DNA from: Haematospirillum sp. H1815
GTDB lineage: Bacteria > Pseudomonadota > Alphaproteobacteria > Rhodospirillales > Rhodospirillaceae
DNA length: 64,000 nucleotides
Assembly: GCF_012102705.1 (NCBI RefSeq)
Contig: NZ_JAAVTA010000006.1
Location: forward strand, 78,132-142,131
Reading direction: 5' to 3'
Shown: positions 14,546-23,956 of the stretch, piece after piece
Numbering within the stretch: the first letter of the stretch is position 1
How the letters are laid out: each line of letters starts with the position of its first letter
Made by a program: the position numbers and the translations under genes
Notes under the pieces: model-generated
What the model saw: only the letters and a program-made list of their open reading frames with translations
What the model was told of the DNA's origin: nothing
Database searches by the model: none

Positions 14546-15826
14546 TCACGTCTGTTCACGGGCTACGGCACGCCAGCCGATATCCCGCCGGCAGAATCCA
14601 TCCGGCCAGTCCAGGGTATCGACAGCGGTGTAGGCGCGTTTCTGTGCCTCGGTGACCGTCCTGCCAAGGGCGGTGATTCCCAGAACCCGCCCCCCGGCCG
14701 CAAGAATACGCCCGTTTTCTTCACGGGTTCCGGCGTGGCAGACAAAGACACCTTCGCAGCGGGACGCGGCATCAAGCCCACGGATTTCAGTATTGCGGGC
14801 ATAGGCACCGGGATAGCCACGTGCTGCCATCACTACCACCAGGGCGGCCTGATCCTTCCAGCGCAGGTGGATATCCGCCAGTCGTCCTTCCGCTGCGGCC
14901 AGCAGGACCTCCAAGATGTCACTGTCCAGGCGCTCCATCAGAACCTGACATTCGGGGTCGCCGAAGCGCACATTGTATTCCAGAACCTTGGGGCCATCAG
15001 CGGTCAGCATGACCCCGCAGAAGAGGACACCACGATAGGGGCGCCCCAGTTTCTTCATGTGGGCCACAGTGGGCAGGATGGCCTTCTGCATCAGTTCGTC
15101 ACGCAGGGCATCGGTAAAAGCCGGGGCTGGACAATAGGCCCCCATGCCACCGGTATTGGGGCCTGTATCCCCGTCTCCGACCGCCTTGTGATCCTGTGCG
15201 GCAGCCAGAGGAATGGCTGTTTCGCCGTCACTGATGGCAAAGAAGCTGAGTTCCTCGCCTTCCAGAAACTGTTCAATGATAATTTCTGTACCGGCATCTC
15301 CGAAAATGCGTCGGTCCATGATGTCTGTGACCGCTTGAAGGGCCTCTGCGGTGTTCTGGCACAGGATCACGCCCTTGCCTGCGGCCAGGCCATCGGTCTT
15401 GATGACAATCGGAGCACCTTTTTCGGTGACAAAGTCCCGGGCAGCATGGCTGTCGGTGAATCGCTGGTACCAGGCCGTCGGGACAGCGGCATCACGCAGG
15501 ACATCCTTCATGAAGCCCTTGGAGCCTTCCAGCGCCGCGGCGGCTGCCGATGGGCCGAAGACCTTGATGCCGGCTTCTTGCAGACGGTCGGCAAGGCCGA
15601 GAACCAGCGGTGCTTCCGGGCCGATAACCACCAGGTCCACGGCATGGGTCTTGGCCCACGCGGTCAGGTCAACCACCGCTTCGGCGGCAACAGGTACCAG
15701 GGTAGCAAGGGCAGCAATGCCGGCATTGCCGGGGGCGCAAAACAGGGCGGAACAGCGCGGAGACTGACTCAGGGCCCGGCACAGGGCATGTTCCCGCCCG
15801 CCTGAGCCAACAACCAGAACTTTCAT
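14546..15826 (-). CDS. purD: Phosphoribosylamine-glycine ligase PurD
   Basis: PurD is an ATP-grasp enzyme that joins glycine to 5-phosphoribosylamine in de novo purine synthesis. The 426-residue product starts MKVLVVGSGGREHAL, the invariant N-terminus of PurD, and contains GNAGIA, IGPEAPLVLGLADRL, PSAAAAALEGSKGFMKD, VIKTDGLAAGKGV, GEELSFFAISDG, PNTGGMGAY and EYNVRFGDPECQ (metal/ATP site). A longer reading frame extends upstream to 16042 but overlaps the divergent xseA gene and is spurious. Confidence 0.96.
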   Translation of the reverse strand: MKVLVVGSGGREHALCRALSQSPRCSALFCAPGNAGIAALATLVPVAAEAVVDLTAWAKTHAVDLVVIGPEAPLVLGLADRLQEAGIKVFGPSAAAAALEGSKGFMKDVLRDAAVPTAWYQRFTDSHAARDFVTEKGAPIVIKTDGLAAGKGVILCQNTAEALQAVTDIMDRRIFGDAGTEIIIEQFLEGEELSFFAISDGETAIPLAAAQDHKAVGDGDTGPNTGGMGAYCPAPAFTDALRDELMQKAILPTVAHMKKLGRPYRGVLFCGVMLTADGPKVLEYNVRFGDPECQVLMERLDSDILEVLLAAAEGRLADIHLRWKDQAALVVVMAARGYPGAYARNTEIRGLDAASRCEGVFVCHAGTREENGRILAAGGRVLGITALGRTVTEAQKRAYTAVDTLDWPDGFCRRDIGWRAVAREQT

Positions 15827-15937
15827 GGTGTTCTCTTTCGACCAAAGATATTTACCGGCAACGGCTGTTGTTCTAGCATCCTGTTTTCGCCCCGTCACCT
15901 TCTGTGCTGAAGACAAGAAACGGCCATCGCCCACGTT

Positions 15938-17500
15938 ATGACAGCAACTGAAACCACCGGCCAGGCAGATCCGGTTCACAATCTGCCCGAACGTACTGTT
16001 TCCGAGGTCTCCGCCGACCTGAAGCGCACGGTGGAGGATCATTTTGCCCGTGTCCGGGTGCGTGGTGAAATCAGCCAGCCCAAGCTGGCCGGGTCAGGCC
16101 ATTGTTATCTGCGTCTGAAGGATGACAATGCTGTTCTGGACGGCGTGATCTGGAAGGGCACGTACCCGAAGCTGGGAACCAAGCCGCAGGATGGTCTGGA
16201 GGTTATTGTTACCGGGCGTCTGACCACGTGGCCCGGGCGTTCGTCCTATCAGATTGTGATTGAATCCCTTGAGCTGGCCGGGGAAGGGGCCCTGCTCAAG
16301 CTTCTGGAAGAACGCCGGCGTCGGTTGGCCGCAGAAGGTCTTTTTGATCCTGCAACCAAGAAGGCGCTGCCGTTCCTGCCCCGGGTGATCGGTGTGGTCA
16401 CCAGCCCGACGGGGGCGGTGATCCGCGATATCCTGCACCGCTTGTCCGACCGCTTCCCGGTTCATGTTCTGGTCTGGCCGGTTCTTGTACAGGGAGAGGG
16501 CGCCGCCGCCCAGATTGCCGCAGCGGTCCGGGGCTTCAACGCGCTGGGTTCCGACAGCCCTGTTGTTCGTCCCGATCTTGTGATCGTGGCCCGGGGTGGC
16601 GGATCTTTGGAAGACCTGATGGCCTTCAACGAGGAAGAGGTCGTGCGGGCTGTTGCGGCATCGGACATTCCTGTTATTTCCGCCGTAGGGCACGAGACCG
16701 ACACGACCCTGTGTGACTTTGCCGCGGACCGGCGGGCTCCCACCCCGACCGGGGCTGCGGAAATTGCTGTGCCGGTGCGTCTGGACCTGTGTGTGCAGGT
16801 GGCCGATGTGGCCCGCCGTTTGACAGCGGCAACACGGCGGAGCTTTGCAGAGCAGGGGACCCGGTTGCAGGGCTTGGCTCGTGGCCTGCCACCCCTTGAC
16901 CGTCTGGTGCAGGGCCATGTGCAGCGTCTGGAAGACCGGGCGGGGCGTCTGGGAACGGCTGTTGGCAGTTTTCTGGAACGGAATCGGTCCAGCTTTCTGG
17001 CTCTGGCGGCAGCCTTGCGCCATCCGCGTGACCGGGTGGCAATGGCCTCTGCCCGTCTTGATACGGTCGGATCCGCTCTGTCCGGTGCCTTTCGGCTGTC
17101 TCTGGGAGGTACTTCTACCCGACTGGGGGCCGCTGCGGTCCGTTTGGCAGCCGTATCACCGGTGCGTGGTCTTGCGCAGGGGCAGGATCGTGTAACCGGT
17201 CTGGAGCAGCGTCTGGTGGCCGCAATGCGCCGTTTGCAGCAGGATGAGGGGCAGCGGTTGCTCAATGCCGCAGAGCGTCTTGAGGCGGCTTCGTGGCAGC
17301 GTGCCTTGCAGCGTGGTTATGCTGTGGTTCGGGACTCCAATGGTCTGCTGGTTGACCGCAGGGCTTCCGTGCGCGTCGGGGATGTCCTGTCCATCCAGCT
17401 TGCGGATGGAGACCTGCCTGTTGTGGCTCGTGGCCCCGGGGGGCGGGTTTCACGCCGGACTCGGCAGGTTTCCGACCCCCGGCAGGATTCGCTGTTCTGA
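15938..17500 (+). CDS. xseA: Exodeoxyribonuclease VII large subunit
   Basis: XseA is the catalytic large subunit of exonuclease VII, which degrades single-stranded DNA in repair. The 520-residue protein has an N-terminal OB fold (residues about 20-115, VRGEISQPKLAGSGHCYLRLKDD) and the exonuclease VII core with RVIGVVTSPTGAVIRDIL, RPDLVIVARGGGSLEDLMAFNEE, VISAVGHETDTTLCDFAADRRAPTP. A long helical region rich in Arg/Leu and a C-terminal segment (RGYAVVRDSNGLLV) follow. It is divergent from purD with a gap of 111 bases. The small subunit gene xseB is not in the window. Confidence 0.96.
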   Translation: MTATETTGQADPVHNLPERTVSEVSADLKRTVEDHFARVRVRGEISQPKLAGSGHCYLRLKDDNAVLDGVIWKGTYPKLGTKPQDGLEVIVTGRLTTWPGRSSYQIVIESLELAGEGALLKLLEERRRRLAAEGLFDPATKKALPFLPRVIGVVTSPTGAVIRDILHRLSDRFPVHVLVWPVLVQGEGAAAQIAAAVRGFNALGSDSPVVRPDLVIVARGGGSLEDLMAFNEEEVVRAVAASDIPVISAVGHETDTTLCDFAADRRAPTPTGAAEIAVPVRLDLCVQVADVARRLTAATRRSFAEQGTRLQGLARGLPPLDRLVQGHVQRLEDRAGRLGTAVGSFLERNRSSFLALAAALRHPRDRVAMASARLDTVGSALSGAFRLSLGGTSTRLGAAAVRLAAVSPVRGLAQGQDRVTGLEQRLVAAMRRLQQDEGQRLLNAAERLEAASWQRALQRGYAVVRDSNGLLVDRRASVRVGDVLSIQLADGDLPVVARGPGGRVSRRTRQVSDPRQDSLF

Positions 17501-17630
17501 CCCCCGGTTTTCGGCTGTGTTCGCACAGTCATATTCCTTGTCCGGGGCTTGACGGTCTAGAGCGGCGGGGATTGTCTTGTCCATCAAGCCTGCCCCCTGA
17601 CGTTCCGGGGCTGGGATCAGGGAGCCCGTT

Positions 17631-17966
17631 ATGGCGTTTGTTGAATGGTCTGTTTATGCGGTTCGTCTGAAGCGGTGTGCTGAACGTATGAGCCGGGCGC
17701 GAACCGTGGAAGAACTGCGGGTCTGTGTTGCCGAGAACACCCAGCTCTGGGCCCAGCTGGACGAGCTTCTGAGCGAGCGCCTGGAGGCCCGGTGCGCGGA
17801 TTTTCGTACCCTGCACAACCGGGCTCGTTATGTAGCCGAGACATCCGCCGTGATCCCGACCCTGTCAGATTCGCACATCGAGGCTTTTATTGCCATTAAC
17901 CGTCAGAGCGCTGAAATCCTGCCGATGCTGGATCTGTCGGCCGATATCAACCCGGTACGGAACTGA
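17631..17966 (+). CDS. Small protein with weak FlaF-like features, function unknown
   Basis: A 111-residue soluble, largely helical protein starting MAFVEWSVYAVRLKRC. The order of features, an N-T-Q-L-W-x-x-L element near residues 37-44, a middle helix (RARYVAETSAVI) and a closing IEAFIAINRQSAEIL, recalls FlaF, the flagellin-translation regulator of alphaproteobacteria, but the match is weak and no flagellar genes are nearby. It may be an orphan. The last 20 bases overlap the end of the convergent hydrolase gene. A GGGAGCCCGTT precedes the ATG. Confidence 0.6.
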   Translation: MAFVEWSVYAVRLKRCAERMSRARTVEELRVCVAENTQLWAQLDELLSERLEARCADFRTLHNRARYVAETSAVIPTLSDSHIEAFIAINRQSAEILPMLDLSADINPVRN

Positions 17967-18774
17967 CGGCGCGATTCCCCTCTTTCTGACGCTCAAGGAC
18001 GGAGTCCAAGGCCCTGCCCAGACAGGCCAGATCCTGGGGGCGGGAGAGTCGGTGGTCGCCGGACTTGATCAGGATACATTCCACACTGGCTGAGCGCAGA
18101 TGATCTGCCAGCCGCACGGATGTGTCCCACGGTACGGTATCATCCTGTTGCCCGTGCAGAAGGCAAACGGGACCATCAAAAGGCAAAGGGGTTCGCAGGA
18201 CCAGGTTCTGCCTGCCATCCTCAAAGAAGGCTTTGGTGAAAACATAGGGTCGTTCTGAATAAGGGCACGGGATTTCCGTGCGTCCCTGTGTTTCCACATC
18301 CTGGCGCTGGGCCGGGCTCAGGGCTGACCATGTCAGGTCTTCGCTAAAGTCGGGTGCGGCGGCAATCCCCACCAGTCCGGCCACACGCTGTGGACGGGCC
18401 CGGGCCGCCAGAAGCATAAGCCACCCACCCATGGATGATCCGACCAGGATTTGTGGCCCCTCTGTCAGGGTATCCAGAACAGCCAGGGTATCTTCGACCC
18501 ATGCGCTAATCGTGCCTTCGTCGAAGCGCCCGGATGAAGCACCGTGGCCCATCTGGTCGAAGCGAACAAAGGCTCGCCCTTGCATCCGGCACCGTTGCTC
18601 CATATACAAGGCTTTGTCACCCTCCATGTCCGACATCAGGCCGTGCAGGAATACAACGCCGGTCGTGGCGTTCGGGTTTGTTTGTGCCAGGCTCCGGAAT
18701 GCAAGGAAACGTCCGCCGGGGCAGGGCATGTTTTGTGGTTTTGCAGATGCAGGGTACCCGGTTGTGGTATTCAT
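17947..18774 (-). CDS. Alpha/beta hydrolase (ABHD10-like thioesterase/esterase family)
   Basis: A 275-residue alpha/beta hydrolase. The oxyanion region FLHGLMSDMEGDK, the nucleophile elbow G-S-S-M-G-G-W (near residue 116), the acid D in HGQQDDTVPW and the base H in KSGDHRLSRPQD are all present. The motif set resembles bacterial relatives of ABHD10, which act on acyl esters or thioesters. The natural substrate is unknown. The gene is divergent from the glycosyltransferase gene with only a few bases between the starts, and its 3' end overlaps the upstream small gene. Confidence 0.85.
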   Translation of the reverse strand: MNTTTGYPASAKPQNMPCPGGRFLAFRSLAQTNPNATTGVVFLHGLMSDMEGDKALYMEQRCRMQGRAFVRFDQMGHGASSGRFDEGTISAWVEDTLAVLDTLTEGPQILVGSSMGGWLMLLAARARPQRVAGLVGIAAAPDFSEDLTWSALSPAQRQDVETQGRTEIPCPYSERPYVFTKAFFEDGRQNLVLRTPLPFDGPVCLLHGQQDDTVPWDTSVRLADHLRSASVECILIKSGDHRLSRPQDLACLGRALDSVLERQKEGNRAVSSVPG

Positions 18775-18779
18775 CAGGA

Positions 18780-19991
18780 ATGGTCTTTCGAAATGAAAAC
18801 AGAGTCTGTGGGTTGGCCAGAGTGACGCACCTTAACACTGATTCTGCAGGCGAGCAGCCTGTCCCGGTGATTTTGCAGGTTCTGCCCCGTCTGGTGACAG
18901 GCGGTGTGGAGCGGGGCACGGTCGAAGTGGCGGCCGCGTTGCAGGCCGCAGGCTGGAAGGCGGTTGTCGCCAGCGAGGGTGGCCCGATGGTGCGCGAGCT
19001 GGACCGGGTTGGTGCCCTGCATGTGACCCTGCCGATGGCCAGCAAGAACCCTTGTCGCCTGCGTGCAAATACGGATGCCTTGAGAGCCCTGATCCGCGAG
19101 CACGGTGTTTCCTTGGTTCATGTTCGTTCCCGGGCACCGGGCTGGGCGGCTTTGCGGGCGGCGCGGAGTGAGGGTGTGCCCCTGGTCACGACCTTCCACG
19201 GTACCTATAACCTTGGTGTTTTGGGGGTCAAGCGTCCCTATAACAAGGTGATGGTGATGGGGGACCGGGTTATTGCCATTTCCCGTTTTATCCGTGGCCA
19301 TATCCTGGACCATTACCTGCCTGATGACGGCCCGGTCCGGGTTATCCACCGTGGTGTGGATATCAGCCGCTTTGATCCGGACCGGGTCAGTGCGGAACGC
19401 ATGATCCAGCTCAGTCGTCGCTGGCGCCTGTCCGACGGGGAGCCGGTGATCATGTTGCCCGGGCGTCTGACCCGCTGGAAGGGGCAATTGCTCTTGATTG
19501 ATGCCCTGTCGCGTCTGAAGGATCGTCGTTTCCGCTGTATACTTGTTGGATCGGACCAGGGGCGGACGTCGTTCCGGCGCAAGCTGGAGCGTGCGGTGGC
19601 CCGTGCCGGCCTTGAAGATCGTGTGCTTCTGGCCGGGGAGTGCAATGACATGCCCGCTGCCTACATGGTCAGCGATGTCGTTGTCAGTGCTTCTACGGAT
19701 CCGGAAGCCTTTGGCCGGGTATGTGCCGAAGGTCAGGCCATGGGGCGCCCCGTTGTGGCTCCTGATCACGGGGCCGCGCCTGAAATTGTCGAGCCGGGTC
19801 GCACCGGTTGGCTGTTTGCCCCCGGGCAAGCAGATAGTCTGGCCGCCGCCCTGGCCGAGTGTCTGGATCTGGATGCCGCGCAACGTCTGGAACTGTCCGC
19901 CCGTGCCATTGCACACGTGCGGGAGCAGTTTACAACCGACGCCATGTGCCGACAGACCCTGGATGTGTACCGGGAGCTTCTGGGGCGGTGA
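18780..19991 (+). CDS. Glycosyltransferase family 4 (GT-B fold)
   Basis: A retaining glycosyltransferase of about 400 residues. The N-terminal Rossmann half starts VILQVLPRLVTGGVERGTVE, typical of lipopolysaccharide core and O-unit transferases. The C-terminal half has LPGRLTRWKGQLLLIDAL and the E-x7-E nucleotide-sugar motif in EAFGRVCAEGQAMGRPVVA. The start is uncertain: ATG 18780 lacks a well spaced ribosome site, and GTG 18822 would leave 14 residues before the first strand, closer to the family. The stop overlaps the next gene by four bases (GTGA). The pair probably acts in the cytoplasm on envelope glycolipid. Confidence 0.88.
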   Translation: MVFRNENRVCGLARVTHLNTDSAGEQPVPVILQVLPRLVTGGVERGTVEVAAALQAAGWKAVVASEGGPMVRELDRVGALHVTLPMASKNPCRLRANTDALRALIREHGVSLVHVRSRAPGWAALRAARSEGVPLVTTFHGTYNLGVLGVKRPYNKVMVMGDRVIAISRFIRGHILDHYLPDDGPVRVIHRGVDISRFDPDRVSAERMIQLSRRWRLSDGEPVIMLPGRLTRWKGQLLLIDALSRLKDRRFRCILVGSDQGRTSFRRKLERAVARAGLEDRVLLAGECNDMPAAYMVSDVVVSASTDPEAFGRVCAEGQAMGRPVVAPDHGAAPEIVEPGRTGWLFAPGQADSLAAALAECLDLDAAQRLELSARAIAHVREQFTTDAMCRQTLDVYRELLGR

Positions 19992-20938
19992 GTGCCGGTT
20001 TGCAGCGTATTCTGGTGATCAAGCTCTCGGCGCTGGGCGATTTTGTCCAGGCTTTTGGTCCGTTTGCCGCTCTTCGTGCAGCCCATCCGCGTGCACACAT
20101 CACCTTGCTGACAACAGCCCCGTATGTGGCTCTGGCAGAAGCATCTCCCTGGTTTGACGCGGTGTGGACAGACAGCCGTCCCCGCATCTGGCAGGTGCCA
20201 TCCTTGCTGGCGTTGCGATCTCGTTTGCGCGGTGGTCGGTTCGACCGGGTTTATGATCTGCAGACATCCTGGCGCTCATCGTCCTATCGACGGCTTATTG
20301 GTGGTGATGTGGAATGGAATGGCATTGCCCGTGGCTGCAGTCATCCGCACGACAATCCGCAACGGGACCTGATGCATACGGTTGAACGCCAGGCCGAGCA
20401 GCTGCATGTGGCCGGTATTGAGGCTATTCCGTCTCTGGATTTCTCTTGGCTGGAGAGGGGCACTCTGTCGTGTGGTTCCCTGCCCGATGGTCCCTTTGCC
20501 CTTCTTGTACCCGGCGGAGCCCCGCACCGTCCTGACAAGCGCTGGCCCGCAGACCATTATGCCGCACTGGCCCGTGTTTTGCTGCAATCCGGACAGACAC
20601 CGGTTGTCATCGGGACTGCGGCTGAGCAGTCTGAAGCGGATGCCATTATGTCCTGGTGTCCCGGTGCCCTGTCGCTGGTTGGCAGGACGTCTATCATCGA
20701 TCTGGCCGTTCTGGCTCGTCGGGCAACGCTGGCGGTCGGGAATGATACCGGCCCGATGCATCTTCTGGCCGGTATCGGGTGTCGGTCGGTTGTGTTGTAT
20801 TCATCCGCTTCCGATCCGCGTCTGTGTGGGCAACGTGGTCCGGATGTAATCATTCTGCAGTCCTCTGATCTGGCGGCCATGCCGGTTGCCCATGTGTGTG
20901 AGGCCCTGGGTCTGCCCGGACTCGACAGTGCAGGGTAA
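19988..20938 (+). CDS. Glycosyltransferase family 9 (heptosyltransferase-like)
   Basis: A 316-residue inverting transferase of the ADP-heptose:LPS family. Landmarks are RILVIKLSALGDFVQAFGPFAALRAAHP at the N-terminus, FDRVYDLQTSWRSS, LLVPGGAPHRPDKRWPADHYAALA and the C-terminal nucleotide-sugar motif GNDTGPMHLLAGIGCRSVVLYS. It begins with GTG 19988, overlapping the stop of the GT4 gene, so the two are translationally coupled. The acceptor sugar is unknown. A lipopolysaccharide core role is inferred from the family. Confidence 0.9.
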   Translation: MSAGLQRILVIKLSALGDFVQAFGPFAALRAAHPRAHITLLTTAPYVALAEASPWFDAVWTDSRPRIWQVPSLLALRSRLRGGRFDRVYDLQTSWRSSSYRRLIGGDVEWNGIARGCSHPHDNPQRDLMHTVERQAEQLHVAGIEAIPSLDFSWLERGTLSCGSLPDGPFALLVPGGAPHRPDKRWPADHYAALARVLLQSGQTPVVIGTAAEQSEADAIMSWCPGALSLVGRTSIIDLAVLARRATLAVGNDTGPMHLLAGIGCRSVVLYSSASDPRLCGQRGPDVIILQSSDLAAMPVAHVCEALGLPGLDSAG

Positions 20939-21249
20939 AATGCGCTATTCCGGGGCTTGGTTTTTTCTTCGGATGGGACTCTCCTGCGTGTCGTGTATTG
21001 TCGTTTGCCCCGGTGCTTCCGGTTTTGCCGCTGCCCTGTTTCACGGCAGGGACGGGATCCGAACTAGTGGCACGGGGCCCGCAGTGACCCCTGTGGTCTG
21101 ATCCTGCCGTTCCTCGTTTTGTTGTGTTGCTGATTCCGGGTCGTGCCGATCCGTATTCTGGCTGATGTTTTCCCTGTTCCGGCCCGATATTCTGTTTTCC
21201 GTACCGTGGTGTAACGGGCTGCGACGCTGAAGAGATATAGAGACAAATC
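20939..21249 (+). other. Intergenic region before thrS, nothing recognised
   Basis: About 310 bases without a convincing gene. Only short unsupported frames occur. No T-box, tRNA or clear terminator was recognised; a weak CTGCC/GGCAG dyad lies around 21032-21050. A thrS promoter is expected here but could not be assigned. Confidence 0.4.
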
Positions 21250-23160
21250 ATGGTTGCGATTACCCTGCCTGACGGCAATGTCCGTGTGTTTGATCATCCA
21301 GTCACCGGTATGGATCTTGCCCGTTCCATCAGCTCTGGTCTGGCAAAAGCCGCCTTGGCGGTGCTGGTGGATGGCGAGATGCGGGACCTGAACCGTGTGA
21401 TCGAATCCGATGCAACCGTATCCATTCTGACGACCCGTGATGATGCCGCGCTGGAGCTGTTGCGTCACGATGCCGCACACGTGATGGCCCAAGCGGTTCA
21501 GGAATTGTATCCGGGGACCCAGGTGACAATTGGTCCGTCTATCGAAAATGGCTTTTATTACGATTTTGCCCGTGACGAACCCTTCTCCACCGATGACCTG
21601 GAGGCCATCGAGGCCCGTATGCGGGAAATCGTGGACCGTAATCTGGATATTGTACGCGAGGTCTGGGACCGGAACGAGGCAATTGCTCACTTTGAGTCCA
21701 TCGGCGAGGCTTACAAAGCCGAAATCATTCGTGACCTGCCGGAGAGCGAGACGATAACAGTATATCGCCAAGGCGACTGGAAAGACTTGTGCCGTGGCCC
21801 GCATCTGCCATCTACCGGGCGGCTGGGGAAGGCTTTCCGCCTGATGAAGGTGGCCGGGGCCTATTGGCGTGGCGATTCACGCAACGCCATGCTGCAGCGT
21901 ATTTATGGCACGGCCTGGGCCACCTCGCGCCAGCTGGATGACCATCTGCACATGCTGGAAGAAGCCGAGAAGCGCGACCACCGTCGGCTGGGCAAGGAGC
22001 TGGATCTGTTCCATTTCCAGTCCGAAGCGCACGGTGCCGTGTTCTGGCATCCCAAGGGGTGGTCCATTTACCGGACCTTGCAAACCTATATGCGCAACCG
22101 CCTGGAAGCATCCGGCTATGTGGAGGTGAACACCCCCCAGCTTGTGGACAGTGTGTTGTGGGAACAATCCGGTCACTGGGGCAAATACCGAGAGCATATG
22201 TTTGTGACCGGGTCTGAAGACAAGACCTTGGCCATCAAGCCGATGAACTGTCCATGCCACATCCAGATTTTCCGGCAGGGGATCAAGTCTTATCGCGATC
22301 TGCCGCTGCGTATGGCCGAGTTTGGCAGTTGTCACCGCAATGAGCCCTCTGGGTCCCTGCACGGGTTGATGCGGGTGCGGGCCTTTACCCAGGATGACGC
22401 CCACATTTTCTGTACAGACGAGCAGATCGAAAGCGAGACCCGCGCGTTCTGTGATCTTTTACAGTCTGTGTATGCTGACTTTGGTTTTACCGAGATCAAG
22501 GTCAAGTTTTCGGACCGTCCCGAGAATCGGGCTGGATCCGATGACGTCTGGGACCGGGCGGAAGATGCCCTGCGCCGGGCGACGGCGGCGGCTGGGCTGG
22601 AAGCGTTGCCAAACCCGGGTGAGGGGGCTTTCTATGGCCCAAAGCTGGAATTTGTCTTGAGAGATGCTATCGGGCGTGACTGGCAGTGTGGTACCTTGCA
22701 GGTTGACTATGTTCTGCCCGAGCGTCTGGATGCCAGTTATGTTGCCGAGGATGGCAGCCGGCAGCGTCCAGTTATGCTGCACCGTGCGGTTCTCGGGTCC
22801 TTTGAACGCTTTGTCGGCATTTTGATCGAGAATTTTGCAGGGCGCTTTCCCGCATGGTTAGCACCTGTTCAGGTTGTTGTCGCAACGATCACATCCGATG
22901 GCAATGCTTGGGCTTCCGAAGTTCTGGCTGCCCTGAAAGAGCGGGGAATCAGGGCTGACTTGGACGTGCGTAACGAAAAGATCAACTTCAAGGTCCGCGA
23001 GCATTCACACGCCAAAGTTCCATGGATACTGGTTGTTGGGCGCCGAGAGGCCGAAGAGCGAACGGTTGCACTGCGTTGTTTGGGTGGTCAGGCGCAAGAA
23101 GTACTTGCGCTGGAAGCTGCCCTGGTTAAGATTGCAGGGGAAGCGCGGATGCCGGGCTAG
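21250..23160 (+). CDS. thrS: Threonyl-tRNA synthetase
   Basis: The 636-residue class II synthetase has the full domain order: TGS (residues 1-60), the editing domain with [11 protein letters not shown] and the later [19 protein letters not shown], the catalytic core with the zinc ligands (C in [11 protein letters not shown] in [19 protein letters not shown] and a later H), and the anticodon-binding domain from about residue 535 ([21 protein letters not shown]). It is followed by infC, the usual thrS-infC order in proteobacteria. Confidence 0.97.
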   Translation: MVAITLPDGNVRVFDHPVTGMDLARSISSGLAKAALAVLVDGEMRDLNRVIESDATVSILTTRDDAALELLRHDAAHVMAQAVQELYPGTQVTIGPSIENGFYYDFARDEPFSTDDLEAIEARMREIVDRNLDIVREVWDRNEAIAHFESIGEAYKAEIIRDLPESETITVYRQGDWKDLCRGPHLPSTGRLGKAFRLMKVAGAYWRGDSRNAMLQRIYGTAWATSRQLDDHLHMLEEAEKRDHRRLGKELDLFHFQSEAHGAVFWHPKGWSIYRTLQTYMRNRLEASGYVEVNTPQLVDSVLWEQSGHWGKYREHMFVTGSEDKTLAIKPMNCPCHIQIFRQGIKSYRDLPLRMAEFGSCHRNEPSGSLHGLMRVRAFTQDDAHIFCTDEQIESETRAFCDLLQSVYADFGFTEIKVKFSDRPENRAGSDDVWDRAEDALRRATAAAGLEALPNPGEGAFYGPKLEFVLRDAIGRDWQCGTLQVDYVLPERLDASYVAEDGSRQRPVMLHRAVLGSFERFVGILIENFAGRFPAWLAPVQVVVATITSDGNAWASEVLAALKERGIRADLDVRNEKINFKVREHSHAKVPWILVVGRREAEERTVALRCLGGQAQEVLALEAALVKIAGEARMPG

Positions 23161-23182
23161 TTGTTCGCCCCGCCGCTTTAAT

Positions 23183-23199
23183 GAACCGGACCCCGGTTC
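23183..23199 (+). other. Small hairpin between thrS and infC
   Basis: Perfect 7-bp stem GAACCGG / CCGGTTC with a three-base loop, just after the thrS stop. It lacks a T tract, so it may be a processing or attenuation element of the infC leader rather than a terminator. Confidence 0.35.
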
Positions 23200-23318
23200 A
23201 CGACCGGAAAGGAGCCACCCGCGTACATCCGACTGACCATACAGGAAGGATAAGACAGGGGGCTCCACCGAATTGGTCAGGGGTCCTTGTTGTTTCTGTA
23301 TGTCATGGAGAGGGTTAC

Positions 23319-23855
23319 ATAGCCAGGTCACCGATGCAGACGCCGCCGTCCAAAGATGGACCGCGCGTCAATGATATGATCACCGCCCAGATGATCCGCC
23401 TGATCGACCAAGATGGCGAGCAGGTTGGTGTGGTGCATATTCGCGAAGCCCAGGAAATGGCTGACGAAGCTGGTCTTGACCTTGTCGAGATCTCGCCGAA
23501 TGCAGAGCCGCCGGTGTGCAAGATTCTCGACTATGGCAAGTTCAAGTACGAGAATCAGAAGCGCAAGGCCGAGCAGCGCAAGAAGGCCAAGATCATCGAG
23601 GTCAAAGAAATCAAGATGCGCCCCAATATCGATGATAACGACTACAACGTGAAAATGCGCGCGTTGAAGCGGTTCATCGAGGAAGGTGACAAGGTCAAGG
23701 TAACCTTGCGCTTTCGTGGGCGTGAGCTGGCACACCAGAATATCGGCATGGACGTGCTGAACCGGGTGCGTGAGGAGACTGTGGAATTTGTCAAGGTCGA
23801 GCAGTTTCCGAAGATGGAGGGGCGGCAGATGACCATGCTGCTGGCTCCCAAATAA
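23319..23855 (+). CDS. infC: Translation initiation factor IF-3 (probable ATA start)
   Basis: IF-3 binds the 30S subunit and proofreads start codons. The N-domain ([19 protein letters not shown]) and C-domain ([44 protein letters not shown]) are complete. Two starts compete. ATA 23319 gives [16 protein letters not shown], aligns with the N-terminal arms of alphaproteobacterial IF-3 proteins, and has GGAGAGGG at 23307-23314 at good spacing. ATG 23334 is five codons later with only a weak AGGT. A rare start codon would fit the known autoregulation of infC, because IF-3 rejects non-canonical starts. An intrinsic terminator follows. Confidence 0.93.
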   Translation: MARSPMQTPPSKDGPRVNDMITAQMIRLIDQDGEQVGVVHIREAQEMADEAGLDLVEISPNAEPPVCKILDYGKFKYENQKRKAEQRKKAKIIEVKEIKMRPNIDDNDYNVKMRALKRFIEEGDKVKVTLRFRGRELAHQNIGMDVLNRVREETVEFVKVEQFPKMEGRQMTMLLAPK

Positions 23856-23899
23856 TCCCGGGCTCTGGTTTCCTTTGCATCAGGTGACCAAGACAGCCT

Positions 23900-23938
23900 A
23901 AAAGGCGGGCCGCTCTGTAAGGTGGCTCCGCCTTTTTT
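23900..23938 (+). terminator. Intrinsic terminator after infC
   Basis: AAAAGGCGG (23900-23908) pairs with CCGCCTTTT (23928-23936) and is followed by further Ts. It ends the thrS-infC transcript shortly before the convergent epimerase gene. Confidence 0.88.
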
Positions 23939-23956
23939 GTTGTTATAGCGCTGTCT

